This document shows positions 32,740 to 44,878 of a stretch of 64,000 nucleotides of DNA, piece by piece. The translations under genes and the position numbers were made by a program. The stretch covers positions 744,001 to 808,000 of the forward strand of contig JABMLP010000002.1 in the NCBI GenBank assembly GCA_013176395.1, given 5' to 3'. How positions within the stretch are numbered: position 1 is the stretch's first letter; each line of letters opens with the position of its first letter. Source of the stretch: Venturia oleaginea (lineage: Eukaryota; Ascomycota; Dothideomycetes; Venturiales; Venturiaceae). Below the pieces are notes generated by a model. It saw only the letters and a program-made list of their open reading frames with translations, made no database searches and was not told the DNA's origin.

Positions 32740-35552
32740 GCGACAAACGTTTACTTCGCATATCAAAAACGCTATTTGAGTAAGTTGCCACAAGAATCGC
32801 ATTATTCGAAGAATATCGCTAACAGATGCAACAGTAGTAAACATCTATATCGGTACCTGATCACATCGATCGGATCAACCAACACCACTCGATTTGGCCA
32901 ACCTTGCGTCCTCTGCGGCGCGGTTTGCAAATAGTCGGGTCGAATCCTATGACGCCGCAATGCGATAGCTTGTTCCTCGCGCGAGGCGCGTAGAGGCTAC
33001 CATGGTGGAAAGTGGCTTGCGGCACTTCGCACCGCAACATTAGCCTTAAGATCCGAAGCGGATGCCGTTTGTGGCTTGCGCATTCCTGGAGTGGAAATTG
33101 CCATGTCTCAGTCCCAACAGCATTAGGCCGCAGAAGCGAGATAGGGAAGAAGAAACTTGAGGAATAGGGGAAGGACGTACGCAAAGAGAAGATGGCGTCG
33201 GCACTTGCATTTGCTTTGACTCGTTACCTAAAGAGGACATTTTGATACCCACCTCGATAGAGATTCCGTTTTGAATTTAGCTTCATGTTTACCTTTACCA
33301 TCTTGTCTCCATCTCGCTTTACAATTGATTGTTGCGCGCTGTGCGCGTGAAGTGTTCCAGATGCGCATCTTGCTGATCAGGCTTCCGGTCGCAAACTCTT
33401 TTCGCGGGCGTGTCGCACAATCTGATACATGAAGCCCCTGATAATATTGAGTCGTGATCTGGCAAGTTTCAACTTATTCTCGGCACGTGGAACCATTATT
33501 ATTGAAACACCTGAAAGCACGTCTCCTGAGTTCACGTCCACAATGCGGAGAAACCCTCCTCACCATCACGGACTGACTCCAGCTTTTGCCTGTCGCGATG
33601 GACAAATATCATTGTTCCCGGCCGAGGCTCACGATACACGATGCCGATTGCCCTCTTCATGCCTTATTCAGGCAGGACCAATTTTCTCCGGGACCGACCG
33701 CATCTCCGCAATTAGCAGTGCGGGAACGCACGGGTTATGCACTGCTATCATAAGTAATGATTATTGTTGCTAATTCTGGCTCTCAGCACCTGGAGTCGCC
33801 AGACGAATGCAAGGACTAGAATAATAACACTCTTCATCTTCCACGTGATCGGGACGATGATTGTGGGAGTAAGGAGGTTTTCTATTTGTATTCGATACTT
33901 CTTCTCGTTACCTGCCCGGATGAAGCCGTATCAAAGACCGGCATAGTGGGTGGGGTATGAGCGAGAACGCGTAACGCCAGCGCAATTGTCGCGACCTCGA
34001 TGCAAACTCTCATGCAAGATAGGCGTGATGAAGCGTCACCAAGTAACTGAGACAACAATGTGGACGCCTTGCTGATAGTCGGCCGTTGACAATTACTCGA
34101 ACCGAGGTCGCTCCTTGCAATGATGCATGCAGCATTGAGCAATCAAGGGCGAATGTAACTCCTAGGAGGTATGTCCACGAGTAGCAAGCTCTCCACACGA
34201 TGGAGAACACGAGATACATGAGGAAATCCTTTCGATTGGGAGGAACCAAACGGGGAGATGGAATTCAATATATCACGAGGAGCGAATTCGGAAATCATGG
34301 AGTGGACCTCGCGAGCGGCGGAGTATAGGTCAGGTCCAATGGCCACCCAGAACGATGAAGAAAGCATTTCTTTGGGCAGCTTCAACATCACTCGACTGGT
34401 TGATCCTTCACAGCCCGACTATGATGAACAAAGTCCTATGATGAGGAGGTAGCCTCGACCCGATTGTATCCTCGTGGAACACGGCGAATGGTACCTTGAG
34501 GAACAGGACGCATATAACATCATTTCGAGAAGCTGTTGGAGGTTCCACCTGCCAACTCAGTTTCCGAATGACGGCAGTGAATCACTAGGATTAATATGAG
34601 GCTTCTTATTGTGTGCAACGCGAGGCTTTCCACCCGTCTGGTTCTGTGATTCGTTGGAGTTTCGATGATGGGTTGGATCGCTGGTTGGGAGCGGGGAACC
34701 AGCTGCTGTCGAATTCAAAACAACACATCGGTCAACAACACACGACTTGCAGACTCTGCGGTCGATACCCATATTGTCGTCAGTCACTTGCTCATGGAAT
34801 CTGAGTGAAGTCGAGATCCGCCATAAAGCGCTCACGAGTCTTGTCGCATTAGTTCCCGCGTTTCTCAGAAATCCCAGCTTTGATTTTTGATTGGCTTCTT
34901 GAGGTTGCGGCCGGGAACTCCTTCATCCAACAGAACATCAGGACCTGGGTAGCTCGCTCGCTTGGCGCAGGATCCTCGTGCTCGAGGGACATTGGAAGCT
35001 CAACAGCTCCTCACTAAATCATGTACCGCCTCGCTGGCTGACGCGCTTGCAAAACATTTCAATATCACATCTCTTCTCTCGCATTGTTCAGTCTTTCTCG
35101 CATGTACTTTGTCCAGCAGGATTATTGCTGAGCGTTTTGTGAATTCTGCATCCTGGGCGCTTAGCAACAGCTCTAATTCGCCCTGCTTCTCGCATTGTGC
35201 ACACCCTCTAACCGCCTGTCTGCCATTCTCGTCACCTCTTGCTTCAACTCTTCATCCAAGTACCAGAAGGCGGTTGACTGCATGTTCCTCGGGCCCCTTG
35301 CCCCTGCCTGAAGATTACATCGGGAACTCAGACATACATGGTGTAGGGGCTTACTGGGAGAGCTCTAAGCGCACGAGTTGCTGCGTGGGAGCCCTTTGTA
35401 CCTGTGGAAGGACAGACACTTGGGTCAGTTCATTCAACTTATGCTCCGACCTTTCCCCACCATGCGCCTTTCCATGTGGGGTTGTTCCTCGAAGAGTTTC
35501 GTCGCCTAGTATTGAACGCAGACCGACTAAATCGCGAAATAGAAACCTCGAG
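32740..35552. other. Intergenic spacer of about 2.8 kb
   Basis: No gene is supported. A GGTCGAATCC box near 32938 resembles a tRNA T-arm but lacks the rest of a cloverleaf. The last ~600 bp (from 34962) is open in frame with the WD40 gene, but the translation is compositionally poor and is taken as its 5' UTR. Confidence 0.5.
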
Positions 35553-38500
35553 ATGTCGAGTTTCAGATCAGAATCTCGGACTTCCTCACGCCAATCGAAT
35601 AGCCGGTCCAATTCTCAGAACCAACATCGCAATGATATGATCGCACCGCCACCCCCTAGCCTGACGCCTGCAAACGACAATCTGGAAGCTTGCGCCGCAA
35701 CTGCTACATTTTTTCTGTACGCGCAACGGAATGTTATTCTGGTTCTGCACCATGATACCTTGGCCATCGATCGCCGGTTCGAGAAGCACAAGGAGGATGT
35801 CTTATGGATTGCGGTGGATAACGTGAGCGATAGGGGAAGCGGTCGTTTGGTGGTCAGCTATGATACAACTCAGACAACGATAGTGTGGGATCTCATGACG
35901 GGACATGAGATTGCGAGATTCGCTTCCTATGAGGAGATCCGAGTCGCAGCCTGGATGAAGAACTCGAACATTGCCTTTGGTACGTATAGCCAAGAGCTGC
36001 AGGTACAATTTGTCTAACGAGGCAACAGGAAACTCTCAGGGGAACGTCATCCTTTTCGAGCCCGAAACTTCTGAACATGTCTCAGCGCGAACCATATTCG
36101 ATCCTATAACGGCCTTGGCACCATCTGGCGATTCGCGAACATTTGCGGTTGGGTATGCGCCTGAACGGCCATAGGCAATTGGAATATATTAACAGCTATT
36201 CATAGATATATGAACGGCTCCATACTGGTTGCAACACTTCAACCATTCACAATCTTACACACTCTGAGCTCGAACAGAGCACCTTCCCCCCTGAGCAGAT
36301 TAGCCTGGCATGGCTCTTCATCGAAGCAAAAATCAGACATGCTGGCGGCACAAACCATCGACGGAGACTTGCGTGTATGGAGCATTCCAAAAACACCCAA
36401 CGGAGAAACACCCAGTGTGATACGCGTACTTTCTAGAACAGAGAACGATCGCGCCTCAGGTCTCAATTGGTTCGGCTGGTCAAAGATGGGACGAATAATT
36501 CAATATTCCGCAGGGTAGGTTCATCACACGCTAAACAGAGTGGTCCCAAGTTAGGCGCTTAATTTTTTTTTTGGGAATTGTGACTAATGGACGCCACTTG
36601 CTATAGGTTGACCTTTGTATGGGATGTTAGGACGAAAAGGGTGACGTACGAGTCTGTACCTACTGTGGACGGCCTTGTCAGCATCGCCAATTATGGACCG
36701 ACGGCGACTCTTTTCACTCTTGGACGGAACCACACCGTCCAGCAGTATGACCTCAACCCATCGGCTCGGCCAATGCTCGTTCAGAACGTGCAACATGTAC
36801 CGGCCCAATTGCCACCATCGCCGCCAATTTCTGATGGAGAGGGGTTGAAGTCAGCACGCTATGCTACTACAGGACCTTCAGCCAACCTGCGATCTAACCC
36901 TTCAGATGCTGATCGACCACCAAGCAACAACATTCCTGTCTATTTTGAAGACATTCACAGTGAGAGTGAGTCTGACGTTCCCATGTCCCCGCTGGCACGC
37001 ATATCGAAAGTGGACCCAGATGAAGGTAGAGACCAACTGGGACCTTTGAGTCCAGTGTCAAGTAGAGCTTCCACGACCTCAAGATCATCTGCTGGAGGTG
37101 GAGGTGGTCGCCGGCAACAGGAACAACAACAGCAGCAACACGAGCAACCAAGGATAGGGAATCTCAACGATCTTCGATACCAACAACAGAATGAACGGCC
37201 AAATTCGCCTGGCATGGTGTCAAGCAGTGCACAAAGCGTGAGTACTGCTACCACGTTCTCAATGGGCTCAAGTCGTCAAGGTTACCCACAGCGAGCTAGA
37301 CGTGAGAGTATTTCTACAAGGTCCCTCCTCTCCACTTCAACTTCCAACTCAAGGGCGAGCAATGGCAGGAGTTCTCGACTCAGGCAAGAAGTCTTGCGAA
37401 GTCCCGAGGAAACTAAGAATCTGATGTCGATGGACTTATTCCCATATACCAAGGCAAGACTTAGCGACATTCCCTTTAGGCCTCCAATATACGATCAAAA
37501 CCGACAGACACCAGATGACCTGCGCGTTCAGATGCTGAATGTAGTCTTTGGCTGGCCTGATGATGTTGAGGATTTGATTCGCGAAGAGCTAGCTCAACAC
37601 CCCGCTGGATCCGCGAGTTCTGTTATGCTTTCGAAGTGGTTAGGGGACCTTGGGGCTGATTATGCTGCCTCAATGATTGGATCGGAATCAATGACATCCT
37701 CTGACTGGATGTTGCTCGCCCTTAGCAACATGGGTCAGGACTCGCAGAAAAAGGTCGGAGAGGCTTTTGTGCAAAGACTGTTGGAGAAGGGCGATATTCA
37801 CCCAGCTGTTTCGATTCTGTTAGGTCTCGGAGAGTACGACGAAGCCGTTGAGGTGTATGTGTCTCGGAAGTATTACATGGAAGCTGTACTGCTAACCTGC
37901 CTCTTTTTCCCAACTGATTGGCAGCGACAATCTTATCTAGTCAGGAAGTGGGGAGAAATTGCTGTTGGTGATGGTCATCCGCAACTCGCTGTTCGCTGCT
38001 TCTCTTGCACAACTCTCGAGTCTTCCGAGCCATGGTTCTCACCACGAGCCCAGGATGCGGTTTACGCAACACAGCAGATACTTATGGGTCCAGATACTCC
38101 ACTCAGTTCAGCATCACCAATCTCTGCTGGAGGTAGCGCTCGAATCCATCCGACCCAAGCTGGATTGAAGCTAGTCACTAACTTCAATCAACCTGCTGCT
38201 CGCGGTCCGAAATCTGCGATGGATGGCAGCAAGACACCAATGGTCTATTCAGGCGAGACACCAATCGAACCTGCGGCCATGGAATCTGCTTTCAGACCGT
38301 CCTACAGAGATCCCGTTTCGGCAATGTCAGCTCGTACAGCAACTCCAGGCGGCTATGGCAGAAGAAGATATCCATCTTCAAGGCGCACCGAGGCTTCTGA
38401 TTTGAGCCTGACAACACCTTTGGCCCGTATGCCAACTCCGATGACAGCTATCAAGGGAATGCGAGATGATCCATCAACGACACAGACGACACGAACTCGT

Positions 38501-41344
38501 CGTAGTGCCTCGACCAGTCAAGCAAGCTCGTTCCTGACCGCGTCCGAGTACCAAGATGATCGAGGTCGATCGGGTCTCCCTTCACCAGCTCAAGGCGTGT
38601 TCACGCGTTTGAGAGAAGAGTCTGCCATGAATCATCGTGGCGGCTCGCGAGAGAGGAAGCCATCTCAGCTCTCGTTGGATAATATTGACATTGTCATTGA
38701 CCCGTCTCTTCCAAGTGGAGCCACTCAGAGTTCTTACACGAACATGACTCCTGGCAGCACCAACATGCTTGGTGATGCTTGCGAGACTCGCCGTGGAGCC
38801 ACCAGTCCTGGACCATTACGCACAGGCACCAGTATGCAAAGTGCCAAGATTCGTAGCATTGATCAGTTCATTAACAGTCTTGACGAGGCCAACTATCAAG
38901 CTCCTGACCGCGCTCACGATGCTCCAGAACGACCGGGCAGTCGCTCAACTCGAAGAGCCCCTTCTGAAGGTAGTCGAAGAACACAAGTCATCAGATCAGC
39001 TAAGCGATCTCCATCGTCTCCAGTGTCAATGTCTCCAGACGATCCAGCGCTGCAACTGAGCAATTACAACTTCGACGACGAGAGATTCTACAAGAGAGCT
39101 TCTCCTACCGAGTCTGCGCCGTCAATTAGCATGCATGATCACGAGGCCAGAAACCGAGAACGAAGCAGAGGTCCAGGCGGAAGATCCGAGTCTAAGTCAA
39201 GGCGCAATAAATCTGCCATCCGTATAGAGAAGAAACGCGAAGCTTCAAGAAGACGTGGTGAATCTACAGCTGGCGAGCGCTCAGGAAGACGTGCTGAATC
39301 TCGTGACCCAACAGGTAGACGTGCCGAATCTACGAGACGCGAGCAATCAAGAAGCAGGAATCAAAGTACCCGCCAACCCAGCTTCGAGGAAATGGTCAAC
39401 GGGCGTGAAGGTCGTGGTAGAAGTGCTGTCAGAGGTCCAGGCTCAGCAACCCGTTCTCCTTCTTCCCCGTCTGGCAACTTCCCAATGTCACCCGCAGAAT
39501 CCAACATGGGAGGTGGCAGATCCAAGATAGGAGAAAGAGTACGAGAGCGAAGCATGAGCCGTGCCAGGAATCGCTCGCCAGCTGGAAGTGCTGCTGGTGG
39601 ACGCAAGACATCGCCGGATCCTGCCGTTAATGCTCGCAAGACGTCCCGCCCTCCGATCCCTAGACTGCAGACGAACATGTCTGATCCGAACATCATGAAC
39701 AAGAGGGAGTTGGCGGCGAAGGAGTTGGAAGAGAGGCGATTGTCTCTGGCAAGACGACCTTCGGCACCTCCTATTGTTCATCCTCATGAATTGATACCCA
39801 GATCCGCTGGCACGCCTTCTGCTGAGATGATGATTGGAGGATTCTACAAGCATCAGATTCCTAGTGAGCACGAGCTGATCAGAGGACACACTGCTGACCC
39901 ATACATCATGCGTAATCTGGCATCAGCCACATCTCAAGGAGGAGTGTCCAACAAGTCTGTGCAGATTGGCCTTCCAGCTACTCCACGAGCCATGCGCCAT
40001 CCGAAGTACATGGGTGAGGGCGAAGTCGAGCAAGTCCCCTCGGTGCCAGGGATTCTAGCCAACTTCGGACGACCGAATAATGACAGACAGCATGAGCAGT
40101 ATCCACAAGAAGAGGACAACGATACGCTTGGTTTCCTTCCAACCACGACTTTCCAGCCTTTCAACGCAGGACCGTCTCGATCGGCCTCTGCACCGCCAGA
40201 GAAGCTTTCTGCCTTGGGCCATCAAAGACGCGTCTCTCACACTCGTCAAGGCTCGTCGCATAGTCGCAAAAACTCTGACAGCGGTGATATCATTGTGGTA
40301 TCTCCTGGCGGGATGGGCAATGGCGGTGGCCTTTCATTCTCAAAGACGATCGATCAGACGATTCGAGAGTCTCAAATCATGTTCGTGGACCGTTCGCCCT
40401 CGCCAGATGATGAGGATGTTCCACCTGTAATGCTCCCTGAGCTTCAACACCTTGCTGGTCCAGTGCCACCCCCGCCACCACCAATGCCTTTCCCACCACG
40501 TCGAGACAGTGGAGATGCTCCTACGCTATCGGCGGTCGCCTTCGTGCCATATGAAGAGGAGCCGCAGCAGCAAGCCAAGTCCACTCATTCGAGATCAAAC
40601 AGTAACAACCAGATCCCTCAATTGTCTGCTCCAGAAGCAACCACTCCGGGCGGTTCTGTCATAACGCCTGGAGGCCACAGACGCGGTCGCAACAGCATCA
40701 GTGACAACGTCGGATCCAAGTTCTCAGGCTTCCGCAACCGACTTCGAGACAGAACACCGAGTCGCACTCGCAACCCATCGATCTCGTCACCAGTCCAACA
40801 AAACCAGCAACCAACTCCCTTCGAAATTGTGACGCAGCAACAAGCTCAACGCCAACCAGCCCCATACGGGAGTCTTCCTCAGCAACCATCGCCATACGAG
40901 AGTCTGCCTCAAGCAACATTTGGCCAAAGCCTACCACAATCCACATTCGGCAAAACACCGTCACCTTACGAAAACCTGCCTCAACAATCCCAACGCCGAC
41001 CAAGCCAAGGAAACGTCCCACAAGCACGCATGCCATACGAGACGAAAATCTCAGCTTCAGTGAATCCAGCAGGCGGCACCGTCCAAGAACAACCTCGCGA
41101 ACAGCACCAACCAACCTTACTCCTCCCTTCAACCACTTTCGGCGGCTACAGAAACCCCAAAGAAATCGCCCGCCAAATGCGCGAAGAACAACAGCGTGAC
41201 TACGGCGCCGAGATATCAAGAGACGGTGCCTCTACTGCCCCTCCTCGTTCAACATCGATTTACGGTCGACGCGATAAATTGAGTGCCAATCTGCCTCCGC
41301 AGCAATTACAACCCGGTGCCGGGGATCGGGGAAATATGATTTGA
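35553..41344 (+). CDS. Large WD40 / alpha-solenoid protein with disordered tail
   Basis: Exons 35553-35979, 36029-36152, 36206-36514 and 36607-41344 give 1865 residues, all joins in phase (FG/NSQGN, VG/YMNGS, AG/LTFVWD). Residues ~30-390 form a divergent WD40 propeller (RRFEKHKEDVLWIAVDN, TTIVWDLMTGHEIARF, DGDLRVWSIP). An alpha-solenoid at ~560-760 (DLRVQMLNVVFGWPDDVEDL, VGEAFVQRLLEKGDIHPAVS, ALLLGLGEYDEA-like helices) recalls Sec31 and Gemin5. The rest is disordered and Ser/Arg/Pro-rich, ending near residue 1800 with a conserved-looking helix (NPKEIARQMREEQQRDY). Homologues in other ascomycetes are annotated only as WD repeat proteins. A scaffold role in trafficking or RNP assembly is a guess from architecture. 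Confidence 0.85.
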
Positions 41345-42483
41345 ATGGCGCAATTACTTTCAAGCTTACTCGCCTTGACTTCCTTCCACACATGAAGCCA
41401 GCTCTTAACATACACCCTCCACCACCAAAAAACATAAAATCAACGACATCTTTCACGGCCGCCACTTTAATAAGCATTCACTATACCCACCAACCCTCAA
41501 CCACCAACCACATTCTTCCCCTTCCTCTTTCTCTCACCACTTCGAAGAGGAAAATCTGCATCAATAGCATTATAGCGAGCACCGCGCGGGATATTTGAGA
41601 TTAGTCGGACTTTTACTTTACCTCGTTTGTAGGAACCGCGTTGCTTTGCCTTTTTGACTCTTGCTGCTTTGAATTTGTCGTTTGATTGCGTTTGGATTTA
41701 TCGTTTTCTCGCCTTTTGAATTTTATCGCTGCTATTCTCGTTATACCCTTCTTTCTCTGTAGGATCGGGCACACTTTCAATTCTTGACAATCATTCATTC
41801 ATTCATGGCCGATTAGAGAGCGAAAGGGGAGGGAGGGAAGTGTTTTACACGTTGCAGACGATGGAGGAAAGGGATGAGATGGAACGAGGAAGAAGAATAA
41901 TTGGAGCATGAAGCGATCCATCGATCATGCGGAAGGACCTCCCAGGAGTTCACGCAGGGTTCGGGAGCTAGCGCACCTAACTGTCAAACTTCGAATTTGG
42001 AGTTACAAAAAAACGTGCAATAGTCCAGGTTCATATTCATAGGGTAGCTAGACATACCGGTTCCTCTCCTTACCACATGCTGGGAGACAGGGACAAGGAA
42101 AAGTTCGGGATACTAGCATTTCTGCCCCACGGCACAAATTGATATTCTTCCTCGAAGGCGCTTCCTTCATATTCCTACCGTAATCGAGTCCATTCTCTTA
42201 CTGTCCCATTACATTTATTTGAGGGGGAATCCGTATGCGCAGGAGCCTGCTGATAGTCATAGCCTTTATAGCTTCTGCTTCCGTTCGTGTCAGAGTCATT
42301 GCGTCTCACTCGCGAGCAACGTCAAATTGTGGTGATGGCTGCAAGCCTCGCTCGAGACTGAGGGTTACGTTTTCCGTAGTCGGCTCTTCGGAGACCGTAG
42401 TCAATTCCTCAGAGATTGGAGCTTCACTAAACCATCCAGGCCATCCCTGTCTTGCGCGGAAACCCTCAATCAACTGTCAGTCA
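41345..42483. other. Convergent intergenic spacer
   Basis: 1.1 kb between the ends of the WD40 gene and UPF3, with T-rich and AGGGAGGG-like tracts. No gene is supported. Confidence 0.6.
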
Positions 42484-44459
42484 TCAAACATCAACAGCTG
42501 GGGCGGGAATAGGGGCTGGAGGTGCTGGCGAGCTTCCGATAGGAGCAGTCGAAGATGGTCCTGCTTGGACAACAGGACTCACTGGTACTGTATTCATCCC
42601 TACACGACCTCCTCTGCCGCCACGCCCACCACGTCCTCCTCTGAAGCCTCCACGTTGCATCTGGATTGGAGCCATGGGCATGTGTCTGTTTCCAGGACGA
42701 TCACGTCGTTCAAGCACTTGCACAGCTCCTTGAGCTACTTTAACAGAGCCTGCCGAACAAGCTTTGCGGAGGGTCTCGTTGTCGCCGAATGTCACATAAG
42801 CAAAGCCTTTCTTGCGATCGATTTCAACAGTATCAATTTTGCCAAAAACCGATAGCGCTTCTTCGATGAGAACCTCGGTGATACCTTGAGATGGATTTGC
42901 GTGCTTGAGGAAGGCTTGACGATTCTGAGAAGGCGGCGTCAAAGACGTTGGAGGGGGTGTTGACGTAATATATGGCTGGGGTGATGCGGCTGGGCCCGAG
43001 GGAGGCATTTGAGTCTTCGGACCTTGCGGAGCGGTTGGTCGTGCGGCGGCAGGAGCTCTGGGCGGTTGCGGATGTACTGGTTTCTTCAGTATCGTAGGCT
43101 GAGTTGGGCCAGTTGGCACCTTTCTGCTAGCATCTGGTGCCTGCTCATTACTTAATTTCTCAGTAATGGCAGTCTTGGACGACCTTCTCCCTCGCGGTGG
43201 TTTGGGTTCCTTTCTGGCAGCAGCTGTAGACGATAGTGAGGCGGTAGGAGCTGTGCTGGGAGCAGCATTTTCGCGGGATGATTCTGCCATTGCTGGCGGA
43301 GGTTCAGATGCAGGTTCACGTCTTCGACGTCCAGGTGGTGCCAAACCTAGATCTCGCTGAATCTTCGCGGCGACGCTTATGGCTGGTACAACGCGATCGC
43401 GCCTGCGCTCTGGTGGAGGAGCCGCAGAGCTTGTTACAGCAGCAGCTTCTCGATTGAGAAGCTTGACAGCCTCTTGGGCTGCCTTCTGAGCCTTGGTCAG
43501 TTTCTTGCCCTTTTCCAGTGAAGCAATCATCGGCTTGACGGTCTTCTTGTCTTGTCTCTCTTGTGGAGGTTTGCTATCCGACTTGGGGCTCTCCTTGGAC
43601 TCCTGTCTTCCATGTTTGGCAGCAGCAACAGCGGCAGCTTTCACGGCGCTTGGCTTCTCTTTTGCCGCGGCCTTTTTCTCCCTAATATGCTCGATCAGCG
43701 GGGTCGTCTTGACGATTTCTTTCTTTGCGGATCCTTCTGTATCAGGAAGGACTGGCTTGACGATCGGGTTGGTGAGTGATTGCAGGAATTCGATGAAATC
43801 TGGGTCTTGATCGATAGTCGCCTGACGAGCATCGTTTCTTCTTTTGCTACTGGGTATCTTGTTGTATGGTGCGAATTCAAGGGAAGGCGGGCCAGCCAAG
43901 GCGGGATCTTTGGACGAGTTCTTCGCATCTACAAAGGAGAGTTGTAGGACATGGTCGGAGAGAGTTTTAAGATAGGCACTGTCGGTGACGTGCAGATATG
44001 CTGTGGAGGGATGAGACGGCTTAGCCAGGCTGTGTTTCAAGTGTTAGATGCAGACATATGCAAAAGACTTCCTGTACAAGGAGCAACATACTCCTTGGAA
44101 ATCTTGCCGGGCTTATATCGAAACCAGTCCACTCTCTCACCACCCACTCTCCACTCGTCTCCTAGGACATGTTGGAATTCCTCTACAGTCAAGCCAGGAG
44201 GAAGTCGGCGGATTACAGCCTTCGTTCGTGGAGAGGCGGGTTTGGACCGAGCTGAACCGCGGGGCGCATTGGAAGGCGGAGGTTGCTTCTGGAGAACTGC
44301 AGCGGGGACAGGCAAAAGGCCGTTGGTCGGTGGGGCGGTTGGGGGGGCCATGTATTGGGAGGAGGTGCTAGTCGGATTGTAGGTTGGAGGAGTTTGGAAG
44401 CTTTGAGTTTTGGTTTTGGTTGTGGCGAAGGCATGTACGGTTTGACTCTGATTGTCCAA
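42484..44459 (-). CDS. UPF3: Nonsense-mediated decay factor Upf3, with extra RRM and RGG tail
   Basis: Exons 44092-44459 and 42484-44029, joined in phase through a perfect GTATGT donor (PGKISK/DLAKPS), give 637 residues. The Smg-4/Upf3 RNP-type domain covers roughly residues 55-185 (TKAVIRRLPPGLTVEEF, RVDWFRYKPGK, STAYLHV, QDPDFIEFLQSL). A long Ala/Lys/Pro-rich linker follows. A second RRM-like domain lies at ~498-567 (VLIEEALSVFGKIDTVEIDRK, KGFAYVTFGD), then a GGFRGGRGGRGGRGGR tract. Upf3 bridges Upf2 and the exon-junction or ribosome machinery and triggers Upf1 in mRNA decay. The gene is divergent from PPG1. Confidence 0.95.
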
Positions 44460-44878
44460 GTCGAGCCGCCAGGTCCATCAAGTAAGGGTGTGGCTTCCTT
44501 GGATACTAGTACGCGGGTAGAGACTCTCTCCTACTTGGTCATCTCGGAATGTTGCTTCTTGTATCTCTTCAGATGTATAATCCAAAATTATATTGCTCGG
44601 AGCTTGTGAGGCCGATGACCTGCAGGAGCTCATCGATGTTCACAACAGGCCTCTCCAACTCATAGATACCCAACCCCAAAGCCATTTATTCTCCGCGCAC
44701 CGCACACCATAATCATACACACGACGAGATCGAGCCCATCTCATCTGCATAGAGAGACGCCAACATATCGAGCCTTGATCAACCACCGTATTGTTTTTAG
44801 CGTCACACGACAACGACGAGACCCCCATCATTACCAACATCCCGGCAGCCTCCCAAGCCCCGAACATTCTTATACACC
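44460..44878. promoter_or_regulatory. Shared divergent promoter, UPF3 / PPG1
   Basis: 419 bp between the start codons contains both 5' regions. No other element was recognised. Confidence 0.6.

Noticed and set aside
32900..32960. tRNA-like GGTCGAATCC box
   Set aside because: No matching acceptor, D or anticodon arms of proper length surround it.
34962..35552. N-terminal extension of the WD40 protein
   Set aside because: It is open in frame, but the translation lacks conserved character and the ATG at 35553 gives the expected N-terminus.
36587..36606. Start of the 1585-codon frame at 36587
   Set aside because: This ATG lies in the last intron before the acceptor at 36606; the real frame enters from the upstream exon.
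44037..44091. Read-through end of UPF3 exon 1
   Set aside because: The GTATGT donor at 44091 and family sequence after the intron show that the tail is intronic.
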